From NCBI RefSeq assembly GCF_001425445.1, contig NZ_LMQU01000011.1:434326-498325 (forward strand): a stretch of DNA of 64,000 nucleotides, written 5' to 3'. Positions 43,901-50,500 of this stretch are shown piece after piece. Under the pieces are notes generated by a model. The model had not been told where the DNA came from, ran no database searches, and saw only the letters and a program-made list of their open reading frames with translations. The first letter of the stretch is position 1; every line of letters starts with the position of its first letter. Position numbers and translations under genes: made by a program. This DNA is from Devosia sp. Leaf420. Its GTDB lineage: Bacteria; Pseudomonadota; Alphaproteobacteria; Rhizobiales; Devosiaceae.

Positions 43901-46881
43901 AGCAACACATCGTCCGCGACCAGCGTATTGTCGATGTAGACATCGACCGTGCCTGTCGGCGTTGCGGCTGTGGAGTTGACCTTGACCGAAAAGGTTACCG
44001 TTCCGCCTAGCGTAATAGTAGGCGCCGAGGTGGTGACCTCAGTCGACGTCAAAGCCTTGTTGACCTGATGCTGCACACTGGCCACTGGGCTCGCGCTAAA
44101 GCTGGTCGTTGCAGCATAGCTTGCCGTAATCTGCCGCTGCCCGACGGCAAGAGTTGTCGTCTTGGCCAAGGCAACACCTGCGTGAAGCTCCGCCGAACCA
44201 AGAGACTGCCCGTCGGCCATGAAGGTCACATCGCCCGTTGGCACACCACCTAGGGATGTCACCTCGGCACGAAGCGTGACTTCATCTTTGAACCGGCTGG
44301 GTTCAGGTAGAACGGTGAGGTTCAGAGCAGTATCGGCAGGGCGCACCTGGTAGCCACTGGCGAGCGTATCGGTGCTCTGGATAAAGCCTGCATCCCCGCT
44401 ATATACGGCAGTTACGGTATACGTGTTCACTGCAAGGCTCGGCAGCGAGAGGACTGCCGTGCCATTGACGAGGTTTTGCGCCGGCTGCTGAGCCCCATTG
44501 AGGGAGAAGGTGACGCTCCCCGTCAGGGCGCCGACGCCAGGCGCGAGGGCTTCGACATGAGCGGTGAACACCGCAGCGGCGCCAAATGCCCCGCTCGTAG
44601 CATTGCTTGAAATCGTCGTGGCCGTGGCAGCTCTGCCAACAGTGTGCCCACCCGGAAGCAAGCCAGTTGCCGAAAGAGCGTTGGCACTCCCGCTATAGGC
44701 TACCGATACGGTGTGATTGCCCACTGCCAGCGAGGAACGCGTGAGTGTCGCCTCACCATTGATGAGGGTCACCGCGGGCAAAACCTGCTGATTGTCGATC
44801 GTGAATATTATCGACCCCGTTGCCGGGCCGCCCGGGGCGGAGGCAAGGGCCGTAAAGTTCACTGCCTGCCCGGTTACGGTTGGCTCGGGCGTCGCGGTTA
44901 ACAAAACCGAGGATGTCGCTTTACTGACGGTGTGCGCGACAGCGCCTGACACGCTGGCCGAAAAGCTGTCGGACACCTGATAGGCGGCGGTGATACTGCG
45001 AGCGCCAATCGCAAGGCCCGACAGCGATACCTTGGCCTCTCCACCAACGAGCGCGGCGTCTGGCCCCGGAACGCCATCAATACTGAAGACGACCCTACCA
45101 CCCGGAGTACCTGCGGCTGAAGTAACGCGAGCGACCGCCGTCGGCGTATCGCCAAACTGGCTATTTGCCGAACCCAAGGTGAGCGTGGTCGTGGTCGAGG
45201 CCGGCGAAACGACCTGTCCGCCTGAGAGAACCCCATCCCCGGACTTAAAATTTGTAGAGCCTCCATAGTGAGCCTCCACAAGATGTGTGCCACCGGAAAG
45301 ATTAAGCGCTGTGAAGTTCGCAACACCGCCAACGACAGGCACCGGCGTCTGCGCAACACCGTCGATCTTGAAGGTAACCGTCCCAGTCGGCGTGCCGCCA
45401 GCGGAGGTGACCGTTGCGCCGAAGGTTGCCTGCTGACCATAGACCACGGCACCCGGACCCGTGACTTGGACAGTGGTGGCCGCTTGATCGACCTGCTGGG
45501 AAGCCGACGTATTGGAGCCGGTGAAATTGCTCGTGGGATGATATGTCGCCAACACGGCATGTGTCCCGACACCAAGCGGCGGCATGGCGATACTGGCTTT
45601 GCCGCTGACAAGACTGACCGGCGCATAGGCAACGCCATCGACGGTGAAAACCACGGTGCCCACCGGCGTGATCTGGGAGGCCTCGACAGTGGCGGTAATT
45701 GTGCCGGCCTGGCCAAAAGTGCTCGGATTTGGCGAAAGACTGAGCGTAGTCGTCGTCGCTGCAGGCGTGACGGACCGGTAAGCTGGGCTCGAAACACTGG
45801 CAGCATGACCCGATGAGCCCGAATATTTGGCAATGATAGACCGCGTGCCGGCGGCAAGTGCTGTGGTCGTGAAGGTCGCCGTGCCCGCCTGCAAAGCGAC
45901 CGCCGGCTGATCGACGCCATCGATGGAAAACACCACCGTGCCGGTGGGCGTCGACACGCTGGGCGCAGTCGCACTGACTTGAGCCGTCAAAGTAACAGAC
46001 TGGCCATAAGCGCTTGGGGTTGGATTTAAAGCGACGGTCGTAGTGGTCGCCGCTAGTGCGACCCCGTGCCCTCCGGCCAGCGTGCCGCTTGCGCCACCAA
46101 AGTTCGCATTCCCGAGATAGTTCGCGGTCACCGCATATGTGCCGACCGGCAAATCCGAACGCGATAGGGTCGCAACGCCGTTGGTCAAGGCAACCGGCGA
46201 CTGCTGCACCCCGCCGATCGAGAAAACCACATCACCCGTGGGTGTTCCACCAATCGAACTCGCGCTTGCCTGAAACTGAACCGGCTGACCAAAAAACGAC
46301 TGACTTGGGCCCGAAACGGCCAGTGTTGTCGGCGCGGGCGCCGGATTGCAGGTGAGCGAGACAGTAACGCGGTTCGACTGGCTTAGGGCGGCCGTCGCAT
46401 CGACATGGGCCGCTTGCAGCAGGGCGGAGCCGGTCGCCGCAATTGTTCCATTGATGACATAGCTGGTATTGGTGGCATTGGTAACGGTCGCCCCAAGAAT
46501 CGTTGCGGGCAAGATGTTGGTATATAGGATTTGCAATACTGCGCCGGCTTTGGCTGGATTGCTCGTATAGGCAAAGCGAATTTCGTCGCCGGCATAAAAA
46601 ACTTGCGTCGTAAGCAACAGTCCCGCGGTGGATGGCGGACCCGAATAGTTCATCACACCTGAATTGACGTAAGTGCAACCGGGCGACGCTGCGACGGCGA
46701 CGCCTGTCAGCGCGGAGAAGCACAGCAATGCCGGAATGCAATGGCGAAGAGGCTGGGTGAGAAGACGGCCGCAGCAGAAAGCAAGGACTGTCGCCAGCCA
46801 CTGAACAACACCGATAACGAAGCCATTACGCCAGAGGCGCGTAAAGATCGGTACCACCGAAAACCCAGACAGAAAGAGCAC
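34915..46881 (-). CDS. Giant Ig-repeat autotransporter (putative surface adhesin)
   Basis: A single uninterrupted frame of 3,988 codons. After an unusually long leader of about 66 residues (hydrophobic segment at 21-36, then a normal signal peptide ending AVA), a cap domain (about 67-190) is bracketed by Cys residues. By eye there follow about 15 Big_3-type Ig-like domains (TPTGxVxFxxDG...GxHxVxAxYxG), 13 putative Ig domains of the He_PIG type (PPGLxLDxxTGxxxGTPxxxGxxxFxVxxxDxxG), eight more Big_3-type domains, a DUF11-like domain with a Cys pair, a helical linker and a barrel of about 240 residues ending in Phe. The last is an autotransporter (type V) translocator, so the Ig rod should be displayed on the cell surface. 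Adhesion or biofilm roles are inferred. The GTG start has no clear ribosome binding site. The mature chain shows only four Cys. Confidence 0.85.
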   Translation of the reverse strand: MLFLSGFSVVPIFTRLWRNGFVIGVVQWLATVLAFCCGRLLTQPLRHCIPALLCFSALTGVAVAASPGCTYVNSGVMNYSGPPSTAGLLLTTQVFYAGDEIRFAYTSNPAKAGAVLQILYTNILPATILGATVTNATNTSYVINGTIAATGSALLQAAHVDATAALSQSNRVTVSLTCNPAPAPTTLAVSGPSQSFFGQPVQFQASASSIGGTPTGDVVFSIGGVQQSPVALTNGVATLSRSDLPVGTYAVTANYLGNANFGGASGTLAGGHGVALAATTTTVALNPTPSAYGQSVTLTAQVSATAPSVSTPTGTVVFSIDGVDQPAVALQAGTATFTTTALAAGTRSIIAKYSGSSGHAASVSSPAYRSVTPAATTTTLSLSPNPSTFGQAGTITATVEASQITPVGTVVFTVDGVAYAPVSLVSGKASIAMPPLGVGTHAVLATYHPTSNFTGSNTSASQQVDQAATTVQVTGPGAVVYGQQATFGATVTSAGGTPTGTVTFKIDGVAQTPVPVVGGVANFTALNLSGGTHLVEAHYGGSTNFKSGDGVLSGGQVVSPASTTTTLTLGSANSQFGDTPTAVARVTSAAGTPGGRVVFSIDGVPGPDAALVGGEAKVSLSGLAIGARSITAAYQVSDSFSASVSGAVAHTVSKATSSVLLTATPEPTVTGQAVNFTALASAPGGPATGSIIFTIDNQQVLPAVTLINGEATLTRSSLAVGNHTVSVAYSGSANALSATGLLPGGHTVGRAATATTISSNATSGAFGAAAVFTAHVEALAPGVGALTGSVTFSLNGAQQPAQNLVNGTAVLSLPSLAVNTYTVTAVYSGDAGFIQSTDTLASGYQVRPADTALNLTVLPEPSRFKDEVTLRAEVTSLGGVPTGDVTFMADGQSLGSAELHAGVALAKTTTLAVGQRQITASYAATTSFSASPVASVQHQVNKALTSTEVTTSAPTITLGGTVTFSVKVNSTAATPTGTVDVYIDNTLVADDVLLTAGMASVSATPSSVGTHVVRVEYSGDGDHEQSTGILAGDLHVDRALVSLSVSASANAVAYGQSATLSADISSAGGPLSGDIVFDIDGTRYQAPITNGRADLTVPTLESGFYLVTAIYAQTSDFQGATAPLAGGLTIQQASSALTVVSSSPVSVYGTSPTIEARLNTGSLVPTGTITFTVDGSPRSAGSFANGVAVLSLPGLDVGNHTISASYSGDSHILPATGAINGGQTVTPASTLMALSATPSTAELGTAVELVAEVTGVGTPSGNVVFMVDGTSYGARSLVGGKARLTLSALTVGSHAVSASYATQNNHDTSSATLATPVVITHKTTTLRIFGPPALLHVGELATFRADLTAGAFTPTGTVDFIIDGDTSAPIRKPLVNGSATLDYAFVSGGNHTVEAVYAGTHEYGPARDALAGGQVVVAAATSTALSLPAAPLRFGDPITATAVVTALTAGAGTPSGIVEFLVNGTVVGTSALVGGSADFDLPALSAGQYVVIARYVAGRDYGASFDERIGVTIERATPKVALVVSPSPATAGQPVVFELTVAAPGLVPPSDVTFSAPGMSPATVQLNASGKASYSTAFPSAGSFTVAADFSGTPNILPASASSALVVDPAPISVTLVSHVPPGEVGADYFGSVTAVGGTGPYFVTHGTGFPPGLQMDAATGQITGRPLSAGSFTFDVDVVDANDQPVTTGSYSITIVVPVAVLITSSLPPSGVAGTPYQSVAPTVTGGAGAYLFALSGAPSGISVDATTGIVAGTTRQTGTFNLVLTATDTNGVVGSRTYPVTFTAPVIAASATMPAGEVGIAYPGGSITASGGAEPYTYAIGADPLPPGLVLDADTGAVTGIPSAAGTYPVTFTVTDANGFSGQASASFVTTVVPVVTLPASLPPAREGQHYLQSIAAVGATGPYTYSVSAGSLPLDLQLDTTTGLLSGIPSQSGTADFTITATDSSLPVPRAGTQRYTFAIAAASVLTMTPPPAVVAGAAYSHAFNATGGSGSYTYQIVSGTLPQGLQFDPQTGLVSGTTTDVGSHALIVAATDTGSGDVSSQGFALVVVPPSVVVSISGTSAAFGAAFSANLTATGGQGTYTFTSPDKPAWLFLTAAGDLTGTPDTAGSVSFDVEAKDANGFIGTAAITLVVAPPVLSLGVLSDTAHETTRPYSATFSIAGGVAPYSVVLKGGTLPPGLTLGATGTVQGTLSGAPSLVGTYTFDIEARDANGFTVEHPYTVIISAHLGTAILNPTLPTWIAGEPGSGTAGVTNGGGSFTYVSSDLPVGLSLDPITGDISGTLTTAGTYAFTVTATNTLTGLENSQSYSLSVVAPTFTSASALATGTAGTSYSAQIAVSGGSGIYTFGAATGLPTGLSFDPATGTLSGAPTEAGAFSIVVPIRDSNGFNGTATYALQVDAPTMTLAGGSLTDTILASPFAPYQFAASGNGAGVLKFSLSAGTLPPGLALAEDGTLSGSATAQGNFSFEITATDENGFSGSALFDLTVLSNESGALSFSGALADWPFKQLDTRSVAASGTPVAIVSYSVTAGALPPGVSLAPTTGMLSGTPTAAGPFRFEITVKDGDYFKSHTFDLNVAPPGLSLSGTVPLTARVGVPYNADVDATSTLSGSSFAYRLINAPPGLSIDASGAITSTPTTDGTFTFTIQATDADGFSVSQSQTLTVSEAFIPLALPASLPDAENGVPYSELVRPTNGTGPFTFQIDAAPDLPPNLSIDNTSGVLFGTPSADGQFSFTITATDNLGNSGSKTYTLTIAPAGANAPSLTTVNLAPSSSSPVVGQRVVLRAEVLSSGGIPGGSLVFKSNGATIDSELLDAQGRAEIEWPIGLASQTVEAEYLGTAGFLGSSSAQLTVSATAAATEASISGNLSISRHDDRLVVVASVGRLAPSSGPVSAGTLKFYLDNALIDSGPAVGGTRTLISPLDPGIHILRAEFEPDDPALDLGASSEVNITVSADTVVTVTGPASAMEGATSTFVATVDLVPTHALDATGDVEFFAGSTRLGAQTLVGGEATFSTDELPVGTHDIWVNYPLHHVFRASASPRMAHRVMPVSTVSEDTFTDLSLSTASPVISQMITMRAEITALSELIPTGDVEFVAQPSGTVLGRSAVDAIGVASLDYAFFDLDTRNIEARYLGEGNFNASSDTSPVVPVSAPTKLNLSASAPRTLVGETVTLTAEVERQAPASGLPSSATIEFLADGSVIGTSVTNGASSATFVTPPLAADTAFTARYLGPLNLIDAASQSAVLNQPVVRDDVDLAVDATNSGTDFVIDVTLTPVALTGRTPSGTLTLRHADGLFADQVITLAGPTAQFSVTETLFGPGVHTLLVSYDGDTYFNAASAQINHQVMGDTTVSFTISPNRPVPGALATLSARVFSLSGSGMPTGSVLFRFASSTWSDQVSANLVGDHATASMVFPDATEGEMTVIYSGDAVYQSNAAAPLRRRIVMMSGLEATSTALSTSAAAVGVGQPVTFTAAVQTPTGSPSGSVVFYSGNILLGRATLGGGLAQYTVPGFASGTHSIIAYYGGTAIHAASQSPALSQRVIGADGVSFSMSTRPEAFVALGQRIEVIYTLVATGGVDLTGLGVSSAAMAVACPSDSLPAFATMVCTGSYTITEADMQAGRVDLPGTAVVDGIGAIVSGTSITLQATAVAEQFATMTEEFMTTRQKLVATALRLPDIFDRRRIAPGRRPGTVIARADGTSQILGFTSSLADVMSWGAAKAAENLATSVALEPLPVNIWIDAQMTLHAQAGVDTHWGDFSTLAIGVDYLLGDTALLGAVLQGDWMHDNSSKGSVSGTGYLAGIYGSVALSEHLSLDGSLLYGQSQNDAVAEMFGQYFAGSFGTERFLANLDLSGLWEHDALTIRPSVLMTLSSEDGGDYFVRNETGDAVLVEIERQTAFKVGLGSAFEYGIDLEGGHVLTPKAEVELGLSGSVLGDLSVDSRLYGRSTVGFGYSSPNGLTLNGEFGADLDATGFRSVTVRGGIGAKF
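34918..35640 (-). other. Autotransporter beta-barrel domain of the giant protein
   Basis: Residues about 3750-3987 carry alternating strands such as WGDFSTLAIGVDYLLG, GTGYLAGIYGSVALSEHLSLDG and SVTVRGGIGAKF, with the C-terminal Phe recognised by the Bam complex. The pattern matches the type Va translocator. Boundaries are approximate. Confidence 0.8.
36215..38599 (-). repeat. Second Ig-like (Big_3-type) block, about 8 domains
   Basis: Eight diverged units of about 95-100 residues, recognisable by GxVxF...G...L...G...AxYxG spacing, precede the DUF11-like domain (IEVIYTLVATGGVDLTG). Units are far more diverged than in the first block. Boundaries are by eye. Confidence 0.65.
38600..42024 (-). 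repeat. Putative-Ig (He_PIG-type) block, about 13 domains
   Basis: Thirteen units of about 85-90 residues, each with GG(x)GPYxYxxxxGxLPPGLxLDxxTGxxxGTPxxxGxxxFxVxAxDxxGxxG-like features. They sit between the two Big_3-type blocks. Boundaries and count are by eye. Confidence 0.75.
42025..46345 (-). repeat. First Ig-like (Big_3-type) block, about 15 domains
   Basis: Fifteen units of about 93 residues with a regular pattern: FGQxVxFxAxV, TPTGxVxFxIDG, LxNGxAxxxxxxLxxGxHxVxAxYxGxxxxxxS and a closing ATTTxL. Count and edges are by eye. Confidence 0.75.
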
Positions 46882-47175
46882 AACACTAATTGTGACCGTC
46901 TGAACGCTTTCGATTTGCCAACTGGAAAGAAAAACGTTAACAGTTGTTAACTAAATCGGAGCCTGACGCTGGCGCGATATTCCAGAAGCGCTGCGATCGA
47001 AAGCCGTCATGACGCCGATTGTCAGTATGCTTAACGCGGATTCTTCGAGATATTGTGGGTTCTTGGTACGGAATATTCCGTATCTGGCGCGATTCGACGT
47101 CGTGTCAATTGCTGGTTTTCTGCAATGGACGTAGACGTGAACGCAGTCTCACGCCTAAACTAGTTTCAAAAAGCG
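46882..47175 (-). promoter_or_regulatory. Upstream region of the giant autotransporter gene
   Basis: The gap between the PAS-LuxR gene and the adhesin start has no convincing gene. Read leftward it holds TTGACA (47108-47103) and, one helix turn and a half further, the palindrome at 47067-47082. A 185-base leader follows, containing two GTTAAC sites four bases apart (46936-46941 and 46946-46951). The implied 5' untranslated region is long. Confidence 0.55.
47067..47108 (-). promoter_or_regulatory. Candidate adhesin promoter with 16-bp palindromic operator
   Basis: On the minus strand a perfect -35 box TTGACA is followed, after 17-18 bases, by a poor -10 (AGATAC or GATACG). The -10 overlaps the start of the perfect palindrome TACGGAATATTCCGTA (47067-47082). 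An operator at the -10 suggests tight control, and the LuxR-type regulator encoded just upstream is the obvious candidate. Confidence 0.5.
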
Positions 47176-47790
47176 CTAGATCTGGTTTTTACGAAGGGCC
47201 GTAGCGACCGCATGAACGCGGTTGAACGTACCAAGCTTCGCCCCCGCATTGGCAATATGCGTATCCACAGTCCGGCTGGTGATGCCGAGCATCGAAGCAA
47301 CGGTATCGCTGGTATTGCCGAAAGAGATCAGTCGCAGAATTTCCCGTTCGCGCTCGGTGATGGCGTATTTGCCGCGTGGCTGCGGCTCTTCCTCACGCGG
47401 CTCTTCTTCTTGATAGTCCTGGATCGGGCAAACAGTGCCGTAAAATCCTTCGAACTGATCATTCTCGCCGAATTTTGGTAGGCCCACGGCCCAGACGCTC
47501 GAATAATCGCCATCCGCCCGCGCCAGCCTGAAGGCCGCGCCATAAGCAGTCTGCGTATCATGAGCGTGGAGGAAGCTGCGCCGGACCTTTCCGGCATCGT
47601 CTGGATGAACAAGGCTCAGCCAGGAAAGGCCGATCCCTTGATCAGCGTCAGCACCGGTGAAATGAAACCATTCCGGGCTGAGGTAAAAGCATTCACCATT
47701 CAAATCAGTCGCCCAAGCGATCAAATTGGTGGTCTCAGTAACGGCCCGAAACCTTTGACGCTCAGCCGTCCAATCGACAGTTTTTTTCAT
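47176..47790 (-). CDS. PAS-domain LuxR-family transcriptional regulator
   Basis: A 204-residue regulator. Residues about 13-125 form a PAS domain (NLIAWATDLNGECFYLSPEWFHFTG, then LSLVHPDDAGKV and a PAC-like WAVGLPKFGENDQFEGFYGTV). After an acidic Glu/Pro linker (EEEPREEEPQ), residues about 140-202 form a GerE/LuxR helix-turn-helix (ITEREREILRLISFGNTSDTVASMLGITSRTVDTHI). It has no autoinducer-binding domain, so the PAS domain may sense redox, light or a small ligand. It lies directly upstream of, and in line with, the giant autotransporter, and its control of that gene is inferred. Confidence 0.85.
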   Translation of the reverse strand: MKKTVDWTAERQRFRAVTETTNLIAWATDLNGECFYLSPEWFHFTGADADQGIGLSWLSLVHPDDAGKVRRSFLHAHDTQTAYGAAFRLARADGDYSSVWAVGLPKFGENDQFEGFYGTVCPIQDYQEEEPREEEPQPRGKYAITEREREILRLISFGNTSDTVASMLGITSRTVDTHIANAGAKLGTFNRVHAVATALRKNQI

Positions 47791-48164
47791 CAGCCAGGAA
47801 GTTGGTTCATAGGGTGCGGTTAAGGCAATCTACATACACAACCTCAATGTACCCAATATCGGTGATAATACAACCATCTTCTGTGTTCATATAACCCATG
47901 TTCTTTGTGGAACTAAGCCGCATTGCCAAGCGACTGCAGAACCGCAGGTCGCGGACAATTACATTCACGATGTGAACTTAAAGATCGGGAATGGTTATTG
48001 CAGTAACTGGGCAAAGCGACGCTGAGCGCACCAGTTGGCGGACAGCCCATAACGAGGCTAAACCGCGACATCGGAATACTGGGAGGCAAAGCCCCGATCC
48101 GATGGATAAGAAGGAAGAGAGCCTAGGGCCGCCGACCTTATGCCGGCGGGCCCTGGGTTATGCC
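47791..48164. other. Intergenic region between the PAS-LuxR gene and the second S21 gene (no gene)
   Basis: These 374 bases are comparatively AT-rich on the left, where the PAS-LuxR promoter should lie. An inverted pair TACAT/ATGTA separated by 11 bases sits at 47831-47851. The right end holds the S21 terminator. I see no credible gene. Confidence 0.55.
48122..48156 (-). terminator. Terminator-like hairpin after the second S21 gene
   Basis: On the minus strand a long GC-rich stem (CCAGGGCCCGCCGG pairing imperfectly with TCGGCGGCCCTAGG) is followed by the pyrimidine-rich CTCTCTTCCTTCTT. It starts nine bases after the gene's stop. Confidence 0.6.
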
Positions 48165-48419
48165 TTAGCGGGGCGACGGACGACCATCGGTGCGCACCGG
48201 GCGCTTGGGAGCCGCGATCAAACCTTCGCGGATAGCCTGCTTGCGAGCATTCTTGCGGGCGCGGCGAACGGCCTCACCCTTTTTACGAACGCGCTCTTCC
48301 GAGGGCTTCTCAAAATACTTCCGGAGCTTCATTTCGCGGAAGACGCCTTCGCGCTGAAGGCGCTTCTTGAGGACACGAAGGGCTTGTTCGACGTTGTTGT
48401 CGCGTACCTGAACCTGCAA
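48165..48419 (-). CDS. Small ribosomal subunit protein S21 (copy 2)
   Basis: An 84-residue bS21 paralogue, close to copy 1 in the core ([38 protein letters not shown] is largely shared) but with a distinct, longer C-terminus ([14 protein letters not shown]). The start is TTG 48419; a longer in-frame reading to 48530 has no S21 similarity. Duplicate S21 genes are common in Hyphomicrobiales, and copies may be used under different conditions. Confidence 0.92.
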   Translation of the reverse strand: MQVQVRDNNVEQALRVLKKRLQREGVFREMKLRKYFEKPSEERVRKKGEAVRRARKNARKQAIREGLIAAPKRPVRTDGRPSPR

Positions 48420-48553
48420 AAAATTTCCTAACTTTGATTTCGTCTCACCCGCCTGAACAGACAGGCAGGAGTCGACGTAAGACCGATTGGGGCGTGTGGT
48501 ATCAGCTTGATCGTCTCGACCCAACCCCAATAAGGGTAAATTTTCGGGAAGAT

Positions 48554-49369
48554 CTAACCAGGAAGCGCCTGCTTCACATCAGCAAGGCTTGGCGCATTCA
48601 TGTGGCGGTACACTGCCTGGATGATGGAATAGCAGCCAAACGCGACGAGGCCAAGAGCCGCCGTACCATAAAGCCAACGCCCGAAGGGCAGCGCATAGAC
48701 ATAATCGAGAGCATCCGAAATGCCGCCAGCCTGCTCGGGTGAAACGGTCAGAGCCGCATAAGCCACGAACCCACCGACGATGGCGAGCAAAGCGCCGCGG
48801 GCAACCAGCCCGAACAAGCATGCAAAGTCGAGTACTTTGGGCGACGATGGAAGATCAAGCCGATCGCGGTATTTCCGTGTGACGCCCTTGCCGATCTGAA
48901 CAAGACCCGCGCCGATGACACCAATGGCGACAAGGCCAAGGAGGAAAGGGCCAAACGGCTGCTGGAGGAGCCAGGCCGAGGCCTCGGATTCCCCGCCACC
49001 ACCGCTACTGCCGCCCCCTTGCCCCAACGCCATGCGCGCAGCAGTGAGCGCAAGGAAAACATTGGCGCCTGCGCTGATCAGCGAACCGACGCGCCCGACA
49101 AGACCCTTGCCGTCCGTGCCGACATTGTCAGCGTCCAGAAATCCTTGCGCGAGGCGCCAGGCGATGTGACCGGCAAGACCGATGGCAATCAGGCCCAGAA
49201 GCACGCGACCGAAGGGGAATTGCAAGACATGCGAGAGCGCTCCTGAGGAGTCTTCCGTGCCCCCGCCGCCGTTCAAAGCTGACATGAAGGCGAGACCGCC
49301 AAGGAGAATATAAACAACGCCACGAGCAGCATAGCCTGCCCGTGCCAATGTCTCGAATTTGTTGCGCAT
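48554..49369 (-). CDS. DUF1206 family membrane protein
   Basis: A 271-residue integral membrane protein built of three copies of a two-helix unit. Each unit starts with an [17 protein letters not shown] or [13 protein letters not shown]-like segment and ends with PFGRxLLGLxAIGLxxxG. This threefold repeat defines DUF1206. A Gly/Ser-rich loop lies near residue 120. The function is unknown, and nothing in the neighbourhood indicates it. Confidence 0.88.
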   Translation of the reverse strand: MRNKFETLARAGYAARGVVYILLGGLAFMSALNGGGGTEDSSGALSHVLQFPFGRVLLGLIAIGLAGHIAWRLAQGFLDADNVGTDGKGLVGRVGSLISAGANVFLALTAARMALGQGGGSSGGGGESEASAWLLQQPFGPFLLGLVAIGVIGAGLVQIGKGVTRKYRDRLDLPSSPKVLDFACLFGLVARGALLAIVGGFVAYAALTVSPEQAGGISDALDYVYALPFGRWLYGTAALGLVAFGCYSIIQAVYRHMNAPSLADVKQALPG

Positions 49370-49453
49370 GACTTAAACCCTTCAACTGAAGGGCAAACGA
49401 CAAGACGTGGGCCGGGTTCCGCAGCGTTAGCGATGCGACGGCTAGCGAGGATG

Positions 49454-49475
49454 GCGCGGCACTTAGATGCCGCGC
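49454..49475 (-). terminator. GC-rich hairpin after the iron-type binding protein gene
   Basis: A perfect eight-pair stem (GCGCGGCA / TGCCGCGC) with a six-base loop lies 11 bp past the stop. There is no T-run, so it may protect the mRNA end or pause transcription rather than terminate on its own. Confidence 0.5.
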
Positions 49476-49485
49476 TTCTTAGGTC

Positions 49486-50442
49486 CTATTGGTCGGCATA
49501 GGGAACGAAGGTCCGGCCCGAAATGTTGGAGATCAGCATGTAGCTGATGGCTCCGAGCGCATAGAAGGAGTTGGACGAGGCTTCTTCGCGCGGAATGGTG
49601 ATCAGCTGGTTGCTCTGGCACGCTGTCAGATACTGGCAGAAGTCGGGGACAACGGCGTTTAGCTTCTCATTGGACGTTTGAGGGATTTCGAGCGTGTCCG
49701 TGCGGTAAGTGGCAAAGACAAAGTCTGCATCGAGCTCCGGAAGTCTTTCGGCTGGAACCATCATGTCGCCGCCCTCGGGTATGCTCTCGATAAGCGCAGG
49801 CGCCTTGAACCCCGCATCGCGCAACACACGCCCGAGCGTGCCATAGGTGTGCTCGACATAGAAGGCGCCGTCATTGCCCTGAATGACAGAGACCGAAATG
49901 TTGGCCGTGTCGATCAGCCGTTTGATCTGCGCAATCTGGCCATCATAGCGGGTCTTGAGGAAAGCCATGCGCTCTTGTGTGCCGGTTATGTCGGCCAAAA
50001 GTTCATAGGCCGCAAAAGCGTCGGCGCTGGTATCGATGACGACGACGGGAGCGATCTTCTCCAGTTGATCGACCGGGGCTGTCTGCCATTCGGTCGTGAT
50101 GATGAGATCGGGCTCAAGCGCCGAGATCGCTTCTATATCAGCAGGCAGATTACCGACGAATTTGATTTGAGAATTGTCGAAATCGACCCCTGTCAGTACC
50201 GCACTGGCGCGGATGAACGGCTTTCCATCGGCCGTCGTCCGCCCATGGCTACCGATCGGGGGCACGCCAAGCTCGATCAGCAGGATGGTGATGCTGAGAT
50301 CGTGCAGCGATACGATCCGCATTGGATGTGCTGGAATCTCGACCGTCCGACCGGTCAGATCGGTTATGCTGCGTGTCTCCTGCGCTAGCGCCGGGGCAAC
50401 GGTGAGGATGACAGCCAATAAGGCTGCAATGAAGCGGTTCAT
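49486..50442 (-). CDS. ABC transporter substrate-binding protein, iron-siderophore/haem type
   Basis: A 318-residue periplasmic protein of the FepB/FhuD/BtuF class. Signal peptide 1-20 (AALLAVILTVAPALA). The mature N-terminus has TRSITDLTGRTVEIPAHPMRIVSLHD, and later ISALEPDLIITTEWQ is typical of the class. ATG 50442 follows GGGGGAA. No permease or ATPase gene is adjacent, so it must work with a transporter encoded elsewhere or act alone. A TGA-N9-TCA box overlaps its likely promoter, which supports an iron role. Confidence 0.8.
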   Translation of the reverse strand: MNRFIAALLAVILTVAPALAQETRSITDLTGRTVEIPAHPMRIVSLHDLSITILLIELGVPPIGSHGRTTADGKPFIRASAVLTGVDFDNSQIKFVGNLPADIEAISALEPDLIITTEWQTAPVDQLEKIAPVVVIDTSADAFAAYELLADITGTQERMAFLKTRYDGQIAQIKRLIDTANISVSVIQGNDGAFYVEHTYGTLGRVLRDAGFKAPALIESIPEGGDMMVPAERLPELDADFVFATYRTDTLEIPQTSNEKLNAVVPDFCQYLTACQSNQLITIPREEASSNSFYALGAISYMLISNISGRTFVPYADQ

Positions 50443-50500
50443 GCGTTTCCCCCATACCGAGGCGCATAAAAGTGGCCTCACAGCCCGCACTAATAATTAT

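Noticed and set aside
34915-46881. A CRISPR array or DNA tandem repeat in the 12-kb gene
   Set aside because: The periodicity is at the protein level (about 85-100 residues); nucleotide copies are too diverged and there are no constant short repeats with spacers.
46936-46951. Two GTTAAC sites four bases apart as an operator
   Set aside because: The motif is short and AT-rich, and close variants occur by chance elsewhere in the window, for example near 33,850. The 16-bp palindrome at 47,067 is a better candidate.
46951-47010. A 19-codon leader peptide frame before the adhesin (minus strand)
   Set aside because: It starts with ATG but has no ribosome binding site and no Leu/Ile or other regulatory codon run, so it is probably chance.
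47831-47851. TACAT-N11-ATGTA as the autoregulatory site of the PAS-LuxR gene
   Set aside because: The half sites are only five bases and do not match the 16-bp palindrome before the adhesin, so chance cannot be excluded.
47991-48431. A 146-codon plus-strand frame over the second S21 gene
   Set aside because: Most of it is antisense to the S21 gene and the rest has no similarity or ribosome binding site.
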